This document shows, in pieces, positions 1-11,568 of a stretch of DNA of 36,589 nucleotides. The stretch is from Holosporales bacterium (lineage in GTDB: Bacteria; Pseudomonadota; Alphaproteobacteria; BNTO01). The notes below the pieces were generated by a model. It did no database searches, was not told where the DNA came from, and was given only the letters and a program-made list of their open reading frames with translations. Within the stretch, counting starts at the first letter, position 1; every line of letters starts with the position of its first letter. The stretch covers positions 1 to 36,589 of the forward strand of contig JAIRNW010000041.1 of NCBI GenBank assembly GCA_031257795.1, written 5' to 3'. A program made the translations under genes and the position numbers.

Positions 1-111
1 GGCCATATGCGGATTCTTTTCGAATACTTGGGTACTAATCGCAGATACTATGCGATCACGAATAAATGATAATTTCCAGACCTTGGAAATTCCCATACAT
101 TCAGGATAGGT

Positions 112-1473
112 GTGTATAAGTATTGGATTCCGCTGCTGAAACTCATAGAGTCTTTTAGCGGAGTACAGTCCCGTCGACTTTTCCTGGCACTTTTAAAAAG
201 TCGAAACTTCGTTGACAGTCTTGCTAAGAGAGCTACAACCCTGCGATTAATATCAAAGCACGATTCCTGTGAATTCTTGATGAGTGTGTTAAGAAGTCCG
301 GATGTAAGCGACAAAAGCCGTTGTGACATCCTTTGTTGGGTTATTGGTGGGGTGGAGAGTGATATGAAGATAGAATTTTTGCTTAGGGGACTGAAAGCTA
401 ACAATGCCACGCTAAGAACCTTTGTGAATCAAGCGCTGGTGTGCTCGATGAAAGAAGCAGATTTCCTTGTGTTTTCTCTCCTTTTACGAGCATATGAGCG
501 ATTTATTGATTACAATGCCACTGTTAGCGACTTCGGCCCTGCAAGATCATTGCTATTTTCCGCCTCGTATGAGGACCTTAGCAAGGGGGCCCTTTTCTTA
601 CCCCTCTTGCTAACTTATGGTATTAAAAAAATAAATTACACAGACCCAAACATATTGTCCTTACTGCCTAAGTATAAACCTCTTGTAGAGATGCTTTTTT
701 CTGATAAAACAAAATTTGTGTCAGCTTTCGAGTACGCCATACAAAGAAACCTAGAGCTCTTCAAATGCTTATTAAATACAGGGTATCTCGAGCAAAATCG
801 AAGATCTAGTTCCGGAACACCATGGGCCCATTACATTATAGAAAAAGGGCACCATTTTTCATTTATGCTTCTGAAATCACCCGAGATCGATGTGAATGAA
901 AAAAATGATGGTGGGTTGCCAGCCTTACATTACGCGATACAGTTGCGGAATTTTGACGCTGTTATGTGTTTATTAGAATGTCGTGGGTGTGATCTTGGAG
1001 TAACAGATTCAGATGGGAAAACAGCTATTGACGCAATGATTGATTCAGAGAGGAAGGCGCCTGATTTTTCCTGGGCACATGGCTTTATAAACAGTGTTGA
1101 TGACTCAGATCTTTTGGCGAGGCTGTTGAATTCCGGTATCAACGTAAATGCGAAAAACGAAGATGGCTTGACGGTGTTACACCACGCAATTCAGCTAGGG
1201 AATTTAAAGGCCATTGAGCTTTTGCTGGAAATTTCTGGTGTTGACCTAAACCTTAAAGACAGTAAGGGCCTAACAGCATTACAGTACGCCGTCAAGCAGG
1301 GAAACGCGGAGGCACAGGCACTTTTATCTAAGGCTATTGCTGAGAAACGTACCAAGTTGCGGAAAGGGCGCGTTGAACACGTTCCTTCCCATGCAACTGA
1401 ATCCCGCAGAAATCCCAGGGAGAGTAAGACAAATAATGGCATATTCCAACAGCCACAAGAATTGGGAGAATAG
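112..1473 (+). CDS. Ankyrin-repeat-containing protein
   Basis: 453-aa ORF (GTG start) with ankyrin-like units in the C-terminal half, e.g. GGLPALHYAIQLRNFDAVMCLLE and DGLTVLHHAIQLGNLKAIELLLEISGVDLNLKDSKGLTALQYAVKQGN. The start codon is uncertain. Confidence 0.8.
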   Translation: MYKYWIPLLKLIESFSGVQSRRLFLALLKSRNFVDSLAKRATTLRLISKHDSCEFLMSVLRSPDVSDKSRCDILCWVIGGVESDMKIEFLLRGLKANNATLRTFVNQALVCSMKEADFLVFSLLLRAYERFIDYNATVSDFGPARSLLFSASYEDLSKGALFLPLLLTYGIKKINYTDPNILSLLPKYKPLVEMLFSDKTKFVSAFEYAIQRNLELFKCLLNTGYLEQNRRSSSGTPWAHYIIEKGHHFSFMLLKSPEIDVNEKNDGGLPALHYAIQLRNFDAVMCLLECRGCDLGVTDSDGKTAIDAMIDSERKAPDFSWAHGFINSVDDSDLLARLLNSGINVNAKNEDGLTVLHHAIQLGNLKAIELLLEISGVDLNLKDSKGLTALQYAVKQGNAEAQALLSKAIAEKRTKLRKGRVEHVPSHATESRRNPRESKTNNGIFQQPQELGE

Positions 1474-1565
1474 CTTCTAGACATACTCGCAGGACGCGCG
1501 TGCCGCTCAAGATCAGCCCAGAGATTCGGTTGGGCTGTCTGTGTCGGACGAACACGAGAAAAAAT

Positions 1566-1706
1566 GGACCTCTTTCGAAACCTTCAAAATCAGAATTTTG
1601 GGAAGGAGACACGGAGCACAGAAGCGGAGCGTACTTAGATGTACGTGAGTTTCGAACCGGATCGACGTTCCCAAAAACTGATTTTGAAGAGTTTGGAAAG
1701 AGGTCC
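1566..1706 (+). repeat. Palindromic element R1 (arm type D, short core)
   Basis: Inverted arms GGACCTCTTTCGAAACCTTCAAAATCAGAATTTTGGGAA / TTCCCAAAAACTGATTTTGAAGAGTTTGGAAAGAGGTCC flank the core GGAGACACGGAGCACAGAAGCGGAGCGTACTTAGATGTACGTGAG. Confidence 0.8.
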
Positions 1707-1728
1707 AATGGACCGAGAAGAAAAAACT

Positions 1729-1750
1729 AAGATTTAAAAAATCTTTTTTT
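1729..1750 (+). terminator. Possible intrinsic terminator downstream of the ankyrin gene
   Basis: AAGATT-TAAAA-AATCTT hairpin followed by a T run. The stem is AT-rich and weak. Confidence 0.35.
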
Positions 1751-1914
1751 TCAAAAGGGGTTGCGAATTTTGAGACGTTTCCATAACTAGATTCACCACT
1801 GTAAATTTTAGCTCAACCAACCGTATTCAGCCATAGTTCGACGAACCAACAAACCTTTTCGTGATTGTGGATAACTGCTGTAAAATCGCCCTGAACACAG
1901 CAGCAAATAGGGAG

Positions 1915-1943
1915 TTGACAAAAGATGTTTGTTTTAGTAGATT
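1915..1943 (+). promoter_or_regulatory. Putative sigma70 promoter of the str operon
   Basis: TTGACA (1915-1920), 17-bp spacer, TAGATT (1938-1943), upstream of rpsL. Confidence 0.5.
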
Positions 1944-1998
1944 TCAAAGTGTTCGACCGAGTTGTTTTTATTACGTGTTTTCCTTTTTGGCTTAATAC

Positions 1999-2106
1999 CC
2001 TGTTTATATGAGATTTAAATTAATTGTTTTTCAGGGGAGACGGAGCGCAGAGGCGTGGTGTACTGAACGTGCATGAGCTTCGAATTTAAATCATTATGCC
2101 AACAGG
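1999..2106 (+). repeat. Palindromic element R2 in the rpsL leader (arm type C, short core)
   Basis: Arms CCTGTTTATATGAGATTTAAATT / AATTTAAATCATTATGCCAACAGG around GGAGACGGAGCGCAGAGGCG..GTGCATGAGCTTCGA. Confidence 0.75.
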
Positions 2107-2127
2107 CTATGAGAGAGTGTAGTTTAT

Positions 2128-2499
2128 ATGCCTACTATAAATCAATTGATTCGACATCCAAGGACCCCTCGCGAGGCCAGAAATAAGGCCCCCGCGCTTA
2201 TGGGGTGCCCGCAGCGGCGCGGTGTGTGCACTCGTGTGTTCACAACAACACCGAGAAAGCCAAACTCTGCTATGCGTAAGGTTGCTCGTATTAAGTTAAA
2301 CAACGGTTTTGAGGTTACCGGGTACATCCCGGGTGAAGGTCACAACTTACAGGAACACTCTGTTGTTCTGATTCGTGGTGGCAGGGTTAAGGACTTGCCT
2401 GGTGTGCGCTACCACATTATACGCGGTACGCTCGACACACAGGGGGTAAAAAATAGGAAGCAAGCTCGGTCTAGATACGGAGCAAAGCGTCCAAAATAG
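2128..2499 (+). CDS. rpsL: 30S ribosomal protein S12
   Basis: [15 protein letters not shown]... [26 protein letters not shown]. Confidence 0.98.
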   Translation: MPTINQLIRHPRTPREARNKAPALMGCPQRRGVCTRVFTTTPRKPNSAMRKVARIKLNNGFEVTGYIPGEGHNLQEHSVVLIRGGRVKDLPGVRYHIIRGTLDTQGVKNRKQARSRYGAKRPK

Positions 2500-2509
2500 T
2501 TTAATGCGT

Positions 2510-2542
2510 GGCAGCTCGTTGTTTTCGGGTTGCCTTTTTTTT
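2510..2542 (+). terminator. Possible intrinsic terminator or attenuator between rpsL and rpsG
   Basis: GGCAGC..GTTGCC stem followed by T8. Confidence 0.4.
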
Positions 2543-2543
2543 G

Positions 2544-3190
<647 letters not shown>

Positions 3191-3201
3191 CGGGGGAAGT
3201 T

Positions 3202-5292
3202 ATGGGAGATCACGATCACGGGCAGGTAGTTCCTCTTTGTAGGTACAGGAATATCGGTATAATGGCGCATATAGACGCCGGAAAGACCACGACAACAGAG
3301 CGCGTTCTTTTTTATACCGGGAAATCCCATAAAATCGGAGAAGTGCACGACGGCGCCGCTACCATGGACTGGATGGAGCAGGAGCAGGAGAGGGGGATAA
3401 CCATTACCTCCGCCGCAACAACGTGCTTCTGGCGCGACCACAGAATTAATTTGATAGACACACCGGGGCACGTGGACTTCACTGTTGAGGTGGAGAGAAG
3501 CCTGCGCGTGCTGGACGGGGCTGTAACCGTTTTTGACGGCGTTGCCGGCGTCGAGCCACAGTCTGAGACGGTGTGGAGACAGGCCGATAAATACGGAGTG
3601 CCTAGGATCTGCTTCGTCAACAAGATGGATCGTATCGGCGCAAATTTTGATAGATGTGTTGAGATGATAATCGACCGCCTTGGCGCCAAACCTCTGGTCC
3701 TGCAAATGCCGATAGGTGTTGAGGCGGATTTCAAGGGTGTTGTTGATATTGTCAACCAAAGTGGCGTTGTGTGGGAGGGCGATGAGAATGGCGCTCTTAT
3801 GAAGGAGATAGAGATTCCTTCAGAGCTCAAGGCAGAGGCCAACGAGCTGTACCACAAGATGCTCGACACAGTTGCCGAGATGGATGACGCCGTCATGGAG
3901 GCGTACCTGAACGGAGAAACTCTTTCCATCGACCAAATCAAAGCTTGCATAAGAAAAGGGGTTATTGAAGGAAAGTTTGTTCCGGTTTTCTGCGGATCTG
4001 CCTTTAAAAACAAGGGCGTGCAGAAATTGCTTGATGCCGTGATCGACTACCTGCCTTCCCCGGCTGACCTGAAAGTCGTGTACGGAACCGATATGGACAC
4101 GGGGGCTGAGATTTCTCGAAAACTAGACGAAAAAGAACCCTTTTCCGGCCTTGCTTTCAAAATCGCGACGGACCCTTTTGTTGGTTCGATCACATTCGTT
4201 AGAGTGTATTCCGGCATTTTGGAGTCTGGCTCAGGCGTGCTGAATTCGTCTCGTGACAAGAACGAGAGGGTAGGGCGCATGCTTCTGATGCACGCAAATA
4301 ACCGCGAAGACATAAAAATCGCACGAGCCGGGGATATCGTGGCTCTTTGCGGATTAAAAAATACGGGCACCGGCGATACTTTGTGCTCTACTAGCAAGCC
4401 AATCATCCTAGAAAAGCTGGAATTCCCAGACCCCGTGATCGAAATTGCAATTGAACCTCAAACTAAGGCCGACCAAGAGAAAATGGGCATTGCGTTGTCG
4501 CGTTTGGCCTCTGAGGATCCATCCTTTAGAGTTTGTACCGACCATGAAACCGGGCAGACCGTGTTAAAAGGCATGGGCGAGCTGCACCTAGAAATAAAAG
4601 TTGACATCCTGAAGCGCGAGTATGGGGTGAATGCGAACGTTGGTGCCCCGCAAGTTGCATATAGAGAAACCATTACTAAAGTTGGCGAGATCGACTACAC
4701 ACATAAAAAACAATCCGGCGGCGCTGGGCAGTTCGCCAGGATCAAAGTCGTTTTTGAGCCATTACCTCCTGGCTCCGGTTTTGTTTTTGAGAGCAAGATT
4801 ATTGGCGGAGTCATTCCAAAGGAGTATATTCCTGGAGTTGAGAAGGGTTTTGAGTCTTCTCTGGGCGCCGGTGTGATTGCTGGCTTCCCAATGGTCGATT
4901 TCAAAGCCGTTTTGATTGACGGCGCCTTTCACGACGTCGACTCTAGCGTTTTGGCTTTCGAAATTGCGGCTAGAGCGGCGTATCGCGAGGGGATTGGTAG
5001 GTGTGCTCCTAAGTTGCTCGAGCCGATTATGAAGGTTGAAGTGGTAACTCCGGATGATTACATGGGAGACGTGATTGGTGATTTGAATAGCAGGCGAGGG
5101 CAGGTGTCCGGTATGGATCAGCGCGCGAATGCTAGGGTCATCCACGCATTGGTTCCGCTTGCTAATATGTTTGGTTATGTGAACTCTTTGAGATCTATGT
5201 CTCAAGGTAGGGCTCAATTTAGTATGGAATTTGATCATTACGAGCAAGTTCCTCAGCACATTGCCGATGAAATAAAGGCAAAGCGTGTGTGA
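3202..5292 (+). CDS. fusA: Elongation factor G
   Basis: [50 protein letters not shown] at 3202 follows GGGGGAAG; the ORF track starts upstream at 3184. Confidence 0.97.
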   Translation: MGDHDHGQVVPLCRYRNIGIMAHIDAGKTTTTERVLFYTGKSHKIGEVHDGAATMDWMEQEQERGITITSAATTCFWRDHRINLIDTPGHVDFTVEVERSLRVLDGAVTVFDGVAGVEPQSETVWRQADKYGVPRICFVNKMDRIGANFDRCVEMIIDRLGAKPLVLQMPIGVEADFKGVVDIVNQSGVVWEGDENGALMKEIEIPSELKAEANELYHKMLDTVAEMDDAVMEAYLNGETLSIDQIKACIRKGVIEGKFVPVFCGSAFKNKGVQKLLDAVIDYLPSPADLKVVYGTDMDTGAEISRKLDEKEPFSGLAFKIATDPFVGSITFVRVYSGILESGSGVLNSSRDKNERVGRMLLMHANNREDIKIARAGDIVALCGLKNTGTGDTLCSTSKPIILEKLEFPDPVIEIAIEPQTKADQEKMGIALSRLASEDPSFRVCTDHETGQTVLKGMGELHLEIKVDILKREYGVNANVGAPQVAYRETITKVGEIDYTHKKQSGGAGQFARIKVVFEPLPPGSGFVFESKIIGGVIPKEYIPGVEKGFESSLGAGVIAGFPMVDFKAVLIDGAFHDVDSSVLAFEIAARAAYREGIGRCAPKLLEPIMKVEVVTPDDYMGDVIGDLNSRRGQVSGMDQRANARVIHALVPLANMFGYVNSLRSMSQGRAQFSMEFDHYEQVPQHIADEIKAKRV

Positions 5293-5320
5293 TGGTTTTT
5301 TGTTTTTCAGGAGGTAAATT

Positions 5321-6511
5321 ATGTCAAAAGCAAAGTTCGAGAGAAATAAGCCACATTGTAACATAGGCACAATAGGGCACGTTGATCATGGGAAAACTTC
5401 CCTTACTGCGGCAATAACGAAAGTGCTCGCAGAAAAAGGTCAGGCATCTTACACAGCTTACGACGAGATTGATAAAGCTCCTGAAGAAAAAGCGAGAGGA
5501 ATCACGATCGTCACGGCGCACGTTGAGTATGAGACTGATCTTCGTCACTATGCGCACGTTGACTGCCCAGGGCACGCCGACTACGTCAAGAACATGATAA
5601 CCGGTGCGGCACAGATGGACGGTGCCGTTTTGGTGGTGTCCGCCGCAGACGGTGCGATGCCTCAAACTAGAGAGCATATTTTGCTTGCTCGTCAGGTTGG
5701 TGTTCCTGCGATTGTCGTTTTCATGAACAAAATGGACCAGGTTGACGATAATGACCTGGCCGACTTGGTGGAAATGGAAATTCGCGAACTGTTGTCGTCT
5801 TACAATTTTCCAGGTGACAGGATTCCGATCGTGCGCGGATCTGCTATGTGCGCACTTGAGGACAAAAACCCTGAGCTCGGAAAAAATGCGATTTTGAAAT
5901 TGATGGATGAAATTGATTCATATATTCCTCAGCCTGAGCGTCCGAAGGACAAGCCTTTCCTGATGTCTATAGAGGATGTGTTCTCAATTTCTGGCCGCGG
6001 AACGGTTGTTACCGGTAGGGTTGACGCCGGAGTGTTGAAGGTTGGAAACGAAGTGGAAATCGTCGGATTGCGCCCAACAACGAAAACCGTGGTAACGGGA
6101 GTCGAGATGTTCCGGAAGCTGCTGGATCAAGGCGAGGCTGGCGATAACATTGGAGCGCTGTTGCGTGGAACAAAGAAAGAAGAGGTCGAGCGCGGACAAG
6201 TTCTTGCCGCCCCTGGCACCATCACTCCGCACACCGAATTTGAAGCAGAAGTCTACGTTCTAACAAAAGATGAAGGCGGGCGGCACACTCCGTTCTTCTC
6301 CAACTATCGCCCTCAATTCTATTTCAGAACCACTGACGTTACTGGGTCGGTCACCTTGGATCCAGGGGTGGAAATGGTTATGCCTGGGGATAATGTGAAG
6401 ATAAAGGTCGCATTATTGGCTCCGATAGCGATGGACGAGGGGTTGAGGTTCGCTATTAGAGAAGGTGGCAGAACTGTTGGTGCTGGAGTGGTTTCGAAAA
6501 TTATAAAGTGA
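5321..6511 (+). CDS. tuf: Elongation factor Tu
   Basis: [53 protein letters not shown] is AGGAGG. Confidence 0.98.
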   Translation: MSKAKFERNKPHCNIGTIGHVDHGKTSLTAAITKVLAEKGQASYTAYDEIDKAPEEKARGITIVTAHVEYETDLRHYAHVDCPGHADYVKNMITGAAQMDGAVLVVSAADGAMPQTREHILLARQVGVPAIVVFMNKMDQVDDNDLADLVEMEIRELLSSYNFPGDRIPIVRGSAMCALEDKNPELGKNAILKLMDEIDSYIPQPERPKDKPFLMSIEDVFSISGRGTVVTGRVDAGVLKVGNEVEIVGLRPTTKTVVTGVEMFRKLLDQGEAGDNIGALLRGTKKEEVERGQVLAAPGTITPHTEFEAEVYVLTKDEGGRHTPFFSNYRPQFYFRTTDVTGSVTLDPGVEMVMPGDNVKIKVALLAPIAMDEGLRFAIREGGRTVGAGVVSKIIK

Positions 6512-6560
6512 TATCAATGCTGAATTATATTTTTATAGATGAACGAGAGTGGGGGTTATT

Positions 6561-6869
6561 GTGAAAAGCCAATTTATTAGAATTAAGCTTCGAGCATATG
6601 ACCATAGATTATTAGACCAGTCTGTGAAAGAGATTGTCAACACTGCGAAGAGATCTGGTGCCCGCGTTCTTGGGCCGATTCCGATTCCAACGCGGATAAA
6701 AAGGTTTACCGTCAACAGGTCGCCGCATATCGATAAAAAATCTCGTGAGCAGTTTGAGCTTCGTGAGCACAAGAGGATTATAGACATTGTGGATTGGCTG
6801 CCTCAAACAGTCGACGCCCTTATGAAACTAGACTTGGCAGCTGGTGTTGGTGTTGAGATTAAGTTGTAG
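6561..6869 (+). CDS. rpsJ: 30S ribosomal protein S10
   Basis: [50 protein letters not shown]. Likely GTG start after GGGGG. Confidence 0.97.
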   Translation: MKSQFIRIKLRAYDHRLLDQSVKEIVNTAKRSGARVLGPIPIPTRIKRFTVNRSPHIDKKSREQFELREHKRIIDIVDWLPQTVDALMKLDLAAGVGVEIKL

Positions 6870-6877
6870 GTGATGTT

Positions 6878-7540
6878 ATGAGAACAGGACTAATCGCGAA
6901 AAAAGTTGGGATGACTCAAATATTCACCGAATCAGGGCGGCAGGTTCCAGTAACGGTGTTGTGTGTTGAGAAGTGCGCCGTTTTAGGGAATATTACGGAG
7001 GCTGGGCGTGGTTACAACGCTGTCAAGCTGGGGGCCAGGGTCACTTCAGCCAATCGCTTAAGCAAACCTCTTAGAGAGGACTACGCCGGGCTTGGCATTG
7101 CTCCACATAAAATATCTAAGGAATTTAGGGTTGATGGAGAAGGTAACGAAACCCGGCCGGAAATCGGCACAATTCTCGACGCGAGTTTTTTCAAGGAAGG
7201 GCAGCAGATAGACGTCACAGGAATTTCCAAAGGGAAGGGATTCGCCGGCGCCATGAAGCGCCACGGATTCGGTGGTTTGCGGGCTACACACGGCGTTTCT
7301 ATTAGTCATAGAAGCCATGGTTCCACGGGAAACCGCACTGAGCCGGGGAGAGTTTTCAAAAACAAGCGTATGGCCGGGCACATGGGGAACGTTCGGGTGA
7401 CGACTTTGAATCTGACGGTTTTCTCGGTTGATAGTGAGCGGAGCCTGTTGTTTGTTAAGGGGTGTGTTCCTGGATGCAAGGGGGGCACCGTTTTTGTTAG
7501 AGATGCTATTAAAATTAAAGGAACAAAGAAAAATAAGTAA
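6878..7540 (+). CDS. rplC: 50S ribosomal protein L3
   Basis: MRTGLIAKKVGMTQIFTESGRQVPVTVL... GSTGNRTEPGRVFKNKRMAGHMG. Confidence 0.98.
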   Translation: MRTGLIAKKVGMTQIFTESGRQVPVTVLCVEKCAVLGNITEAGRGYNAVKLGARVTSANRLSKPLREDYAGLGIAPHKISKEFRVDGEGNETRPEIGTILDASFFKEGQQIDVTGISKGKGFAGAMKRHGFGGLRATHGVSISHRSHGSTGNRTEPGRVFKNKRMAGHMGNVRVTTLNLTVFSVDSERSLLFVKGCVPGCKGGTVFVRDAIKIKGTKKNK

Positions 7541-7583
7541 GCGAGTTTTTCTTTGGAAATTAGTAAAAAACTAGGAAAGAACA

Positions 7584-8201
7584 ATGAAGTTTGACGTTTT
7601 AGACACAAAATACGAACTCAACGGAGCCATAGAAGTTGAGGATAAGCTTTTTGAGATTGCGGTTCGCCCGGACATCTTGAGCCGCGTTGTGCGTTGGCAG
7701 TTGGCAAAGCGCAGGGCTGGAACTCACTCAACGAAAACAATCAGCTTTGTGAGTGGTTCCGGGAAAAAGATAGTGAAGCAAAAAGGGTCTGGTGGAGCTC
7801 GCCACGGGTCTAAGAGGGCGGTTCAGTTCCGAGGTGGCGGTATCGTTTTTGGGCCAACACCTCGAGACTACGAGTATTCCTTGCAGAAGAAGGTCAGGAA
7901 GCTAGGCCTTCGTATGGCGATTGCCGACAAAATGAAATCCGGGGAATTCATTGTCTTGCAAAATTTTGACTTCGCAACGGCTAAAACTAAAGATTTTGTG
8001 AAGTTATGCGAAGCCCACGGCGTGCAATCCGCGCTTTTTGTTGATGATATAATAGATGGCAAGCTTTCTTCGGTTGTTAGCAATTGTCCAAGATATAGCA
8101 CGATCCCTCAGATAGGGTTGAATGTGTACGATATTATGAAGAAAGATCGCCTTATTGTTACTGTTGAAGCTTTGAAGACGTTGCAAGCGAGGTTGTCATG
8201 A
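7584..8201 (+). CDS. rplD: 50S ribosomal protein L4
   Basis: RAGTHSTKTISFVSGSGKKIVKQKGSGGARHGSKRAVQFRGGGIVFGPTPRDYEYSLQKKVRKLGLRMA. Confidence 0.97.
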   Translation: MKFDVLDTKYELNGAIEVEDKLFEIAVRPDILSRVVRWQLAKRRAGTHSTKTISFVSGSGKKIVKQKGSGGARHGSKRAVQFRGGGIVFGPTPRDYEYSLQKKVRKLGLRMAIADKMKSGEFIVLQNFDFATAKTKDFVKLCEAHGVQSALFVDDIIDGKLSSVVSNCPRYSTIPQIGLNVYDIMKKDRLIVTVEALKTLQARLS

Positions 8202-8506
8202 AAACTGAAGAAAGAATTGCATTCCGAGATTACGACATTGTGCGCTATCCGATAACAACGGAAAAATCAACGCGCATCGGCGAAAACGACCAGTACCTTT
8301 TTGTCGTTGATAAAAAAGCATCCAAGAGCGATATAAAGCGCGCAGTTGAGAGGATTTTCGAAGTTAAAGTGAAAGCGGTGAACACTCTTATTCGCAAAGG
8401 AAAACGCAAGAGTTTCAAAGGTCGAGTTGGAGTTTTATCGGACCTCAAGAGAGCATTTGTGAGGCTTGAAAAGGGGCACAGTATTAATTTCACTTCTGGG
8501 GTGTGA
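8198..8506 (+). CDS. rplW: 50S ribosomal protein L23
   Basis: [57 protein letters not shown]. Confidence 0.97.
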   Translation: MKTEERIAFRDYDIVRYPITTEKSTRIGENDQYLFVVDKKASKSDIKRAVERIFEVKVKAVNTLIRKGKRKSFKGRVGVLSDLKRAFVRLEKGHSINFTSGV

Positions 8507-8508
8507 TC

Positions 8509-9321
8509 ATGGCATTAAAACAATACAATCCTTGCACTTCTTCGCAAAGGCAGCTGGTAAACATCGACCGCTCCTCTCTCTGGAAAGGTGGGCCGTACCG
8601 CGGTTTATCGTGGGGGTTAAGCAAAAACAGCGGGCGTAACAATTTAGGCCGCATCACCAGTCGTCATAGAGGTGGGGGGCACAAGCGGCTCTACCGCTAC
8701 GTGGATTTCTTGAGGGATAAAACAGGGGTTTTCGGCGAGGTTGTCCGGTTGGAGTACGATCCAAACAGGACCGCCTTCATCGCCCTTATCAAATACGAAG
8801 ACGGCGATTTCAGCTATATTCTTTCGCCAAATAATTTAAAGGTCGGCGACAAGGTTATCTCTGATGAAATGACTGACGTCAAGCCTGGAAATTGCATGTT
8901 GTTGAAAAACATCCCGCTAGGAACGGTGGTTCATAATGTGGAGATAAAGGTCGGCCGCGGCGGACAGATCGCGAGATCGGCCGGGAACAGCGTGCAGATA
9001 ATGGGGCGAGACGAGGGCAAAGTGATCCTGCGCCTGCCGTCCGGCGAGGTGCACCTGATTCGCGGGGAGTGCAAGGCCACTATAGGCGAAGTCTCAAACG
9101 CCGATCACCAGAACAGGAGCTATTCGAAGGCCGGGCGCATTCGTTGGTTCGGCGAGCGGCCGCAGACCAGGGGTATCGCGATGAACCCTGTGGACCACCC
9201 ACACGGTGGACGCGCGAATGGTGGTGTGCATCCAAGTACGCCTTGGGGGTTGTGTACTAAAGGAAAGAAGACCAGGAGGAATAAAACTTCTGGAAAGTAT
9301 ATCGTTAGAAGAAGAAAGTGA
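8509..9321 (+). CDS. rplB: 50S ribosomal protein L2
   Basis: [17 protein letters not shown]... [17 protein letters not shown] ... [11 protein letters not shown]. Confidence 0.98.
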   Translation: MALKQYNPCTSSQRQLVNIDRSSLWKGGPYRGLSWGLSKNSGRNNLGRITSRHRGGGHKRLYRYVDFLRDKTGVFGEVVRLEYDPNRTAFIALIKYEDGDFSYILSPNNLKVGDKVISDEMTDVKPGNCMLLKNIPLGTVVHNVEIKVGRGGQIARSAGNSVQIMGRDEGKVILRLPSGEVHLIRGECKATIGEVSNADHQNRSYSKAGRIRWFGERPQTRGIAMNPVDHPHGGRANGGVHPSTPWGLCTKGKKTRRNKTSGKYIVRRRK

Positions 9322-9418
9322 TAAAAGTACAGAGAAGTGATGTTTTGGTATAGTGGATTTTGAGTATTGATTTTTATCGATGGGCTGTGTAACATTGGCG
9401 CAGGGGCGTTGTGTTACA

Positions 9419-9564
9419 GCTAATCACAAGTGAATTGTGGGCAGGAGACACGGAGCGCAGCGTACTTATGGTACGTGAGCATTCGAGTAGCTTCGGGTTC
9501 CCGTCAAAGTTGCAGACGTTGTTGTGGCGCCGTTCGACGAACCCACAGTTCAGTTGTGATTAGC
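9419..9564 (+). repeat. Palindromic element R4 (arm type A, long core) between rplB and rpsS
   Basis: Arms GCTAATCACAAGTGAATTGTGGG / CCCACAGTTCAGTTGTGATTAGC. Core GGAGACACGGAGCGCAGCGTACTTATGGTACGTGAGCATTCGAG...GTTCGACGAA. Confidence 0.85.
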
Positions 9565-9590
9565 CGTGTTGTTGTTTTTAAGAGGTGTGT

Positions 9591-9869
9591 GTGTCTAGAT
9601 CTGTATGGAAAGGACCGTTTTTCGAGAAGTACTTATTAAAGAAGGCTGAAGCGGTTTTGGCCTCTGGGCGCAGGGATGTTGTGAAAACGTGGTCCCGCCG
9701 CTCGACGATTATTCCGCAATTTGTGGGAGTCACGTTCGGTGTACACAATGGGCACAAGTTTATCCCAGTGTTCGTTACAGAGAACATGGTTGGTCACAAG
9801 CTTGGAGAATTTGCCCCAACGCGCACTTACTACGGACACGGCGCAGATAAAAAAGGCAAGAAGAGGTAA
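9591..9869 (+). CDS. rpsS: 30S ribosomal protein S19
   Basis: [21 protein letters not shown]... [45 protein letters not shown]. Likely GTG start. Confidence 0.97.
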   Translation: MSRSVWKGPFFEKYLLKKAEAVLASGRRDVVKTWSRRSTIIPQFVGVTFGVHNGHKFIPVFVTENMVGHKLGEFAPTRTYYGHGADKKGKKR

Positions 9870-9881
9870 TCAGAAGGCGTT

Positions 9882-10226
9882 ATGGAAGAGCGAGTTACTT
9901 TAAAAAAAATACGTGTTAGCCCGCAGAAATTAAACTTGGTGGCCGCCGCGATTCGTGGCTTGGATATTATGAGGGCGACGAGCTTTCTCAGAGTATGCCG
10001 GAAGCGTGTGGCGAAGGATGTTCTTAAGCTTTTGAGTTCTGCAGTTGCTAATTTAGAGAACAATTACGGCCTTGATGTGGAGGGTTTTTTTGTTGCAGAG
10101 GCTTTTGTTGGGCAAGGCTTTTCTCTGAGACGATTTATGGCAAGAGGGCGCGGCCGTGGGAATTCCATCAGGAAACCATTCAGTCATTTAACTATCAAAA
10201 TATCGGACGGGAAAGGGAGATATTAG
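9882..10226 (+). CDS. rplV: 50S ribosomal protein L22
   Basis: [20 protein letters not shown]... [29 protein letters not shown]. Confidence 0.96.
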   Translation: MEERVTLKKIRVSPQKLNLVAAAIRGLDIMRATSFLRVCRKRVAKDVLKLLSSAVANLENNYGLDVEGFFVAEAFVGQGFSLRRFMARGRGRGNSIRKPFSHLTIKISDGKGRY

Positions 10227-10227
10227 T

Positions 10228-11556
10228 ATGGGGCAGAAAGTAAATCCTATAGGAATTAGGGTTGGGATCAATAGGATCTGGGATTCTGTTTGGATTGGTA
10301 AGCGCGACTATGCGACGCATCTTCATCAGGATATTGCGATAAGGAATTACATTTTTTCCCAATTAGCGGCGGCTGGCGTGGCGCGGGTCATTATTGAAAG
10401 GCCAGATAAGAAGGCTATATTAACCGTACATGCTGCGCGCCCCTGGGTGTTGATCGGGAAAAAGGGCTCGGATATAGAAAAGCTGAAGCAAGTTGTTTGC
10501 AAAATAACCCAAGGCGAGGTTGTTATAAACGTTGTGGAGGTGCGCAAACCAGAGATTGATGCGCGGCTCATCGCGGAGAGCATCGCTCAGCAGATTGAAA
10601 AGCGCGTGTCTTTCAGAAGGGCGATGAAGCGGGCGATGCAGTCGGCTTTGAAGCTTGGGGCACAGGGGATCAGAGTGAATTGCTCTGGGCGATTGGCTGG
10701 CGCTGAGATCGCGCGTATGGAGTGGTATCGTGAGGGGAGAGTGCCTTTGCATACACTGAAGGCGGATGTAGATTTTGGGCTCGGCGTGGCCAAAACGACA
10801 TACGGAACGTGCGGCGTTAAGGTTTGGGTTTATAAGGGCGAGCAGATTGGATACGGCAAAGATGCTCAGGAAAAAAGTCAGGATAAGTTGGCGCTCGAGC
10901 GGAAGCGCAGAGTCGAAGAAGCCGCAAAGAACGCCGCGGCTGAGTCGGCTGGCGGCGATTTCAGGAGGCGTAGGTCTGCTGAGGGCAGCGCTGCTGGAGG
11001 TTCGGAAAGGGACGGAGGTCGCTTCACCAGAGGTGGAGCAGACGATTCCGGGGCTAAGAAAAGGCGGTTCGGTGGTGGCTTTGCTGACGATCGAGGACCA
11101 CAAGGTGGCGGAAGCGGCGGCTTCGGCTCAAGGCGCGGAGATGGCGCTGGGCGTGATGGCGCTGGACGCGGGTTCGCGGGCTATGGCCGAGGCGATGGCG
11201 CTAGGGCAGAGCAGGGCGGCGGTCCAAGAAGCGGCGGTTCCGGTTTTGCTGGTACGGACAGAAGAGATAATGCAGCGGGGCCGATCGGCAGGGATAATTC
11301 CTTGAGAGAACGTCCACCAAGAACAGGCTTCAGAGGCGGCGGAGCGGGCGATGGCGCCGGTGCAGGGGCAGGTCCGAATCGGCAGAGGCGCGATGGAGAT
11401 AGAGGAGGCGGTGTTCGTCCAGCAGGATCGTACACCAGAACAGACCAGAAGCCGCGCAGACGTATAATTGTTACCGAGCGGAAGCCAGCTCCTGAGGGGG
11501 CTGCTGCGGAGGCCAGTGCTGATAATAGTGGCAGTAAAACGCCCGTTGTAGAGTAA
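10228..11556 (+). CDS. rpsC: 30S ribosomal protein S3 with long RG-rich C-terminal extension
   Basis: [22 protein letters not shown]... canonical S3 through [15 protein letters not shown], then about 225 aa of Gly/Arg/Asp/Ala-rich sequence in the same frame. Confidence 0.95.
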   Translation: MGQKVNPIGIRVGINRIWDSVWIGKRDYATHLHQDIAIRNYIFSQLAAAGVARVIIERPDKKAILTVHAARPWVLIGKKGSDIEKLKQVVCKITQGEVVINVVEVRKPEIDARLIAESIAQQIEKRVSFRRAMKRAMQSALKLGAQGIRVNCSGRLAGAEIARMEWYREGRVPLHTLKADVDFGLGVAKTTYGTCGVKVWVYKGEQIGYGKDAQEKSQDKLALERKRRVEEAAKNAAAESAGGDFRRRRSAEGSAAGGSERDGGRFTRGGADDSGAKKRRFGGGFADDRGPQGGGSGGFGSRRGDGAGRDGAGRGFAGYGRGDGARAEQGGGPRSGGSGFAGTDRRDNAAGPIGRDNSLRERPPRTGFRGGGAGDGAGAGAGPNRQRRDGDRGGGVRPAGSYTRTDQKPRRRIIVTERKPAPEGAAAEASADNSGSKTPVVE

Positions 11557-11568
11557 GTGGGATAGATT

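Noticed and set aside
48-410. Antisense and alternate-frame ORFs listed in the track (e.g. 48..410 -, 2937..3242 +, 3312..4013 -, 10420..11103 -, 34019..34876 +, 35744..36262 +)
   Set aside because: They overlap strongly recognised genes in other frames, have no recognisable domains and look like shadow ORFs.
1515-1540. AGCCCA..TGGGCT hairpin after the ankyrin gene
   Set aside because: Short stem with no T run; not enough to call a terminator.
1500-1730. 76-aa ORF at 1500..1730 and similar small ORFs at 9430, 17602, 21876, 31068, 33970
   Set aside because: They lie within or mainly within palindromic elements; translation is explained by repeat sequence rather than independent genes.
10775-11305. 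Second-frame 176-aa ORF over the rpsC tail
   Set aside because: GC-rich low-complexity sequence is open in several frames. The rpsC frame is continuous from the canonical domain, so the overlap ORF is not needed.
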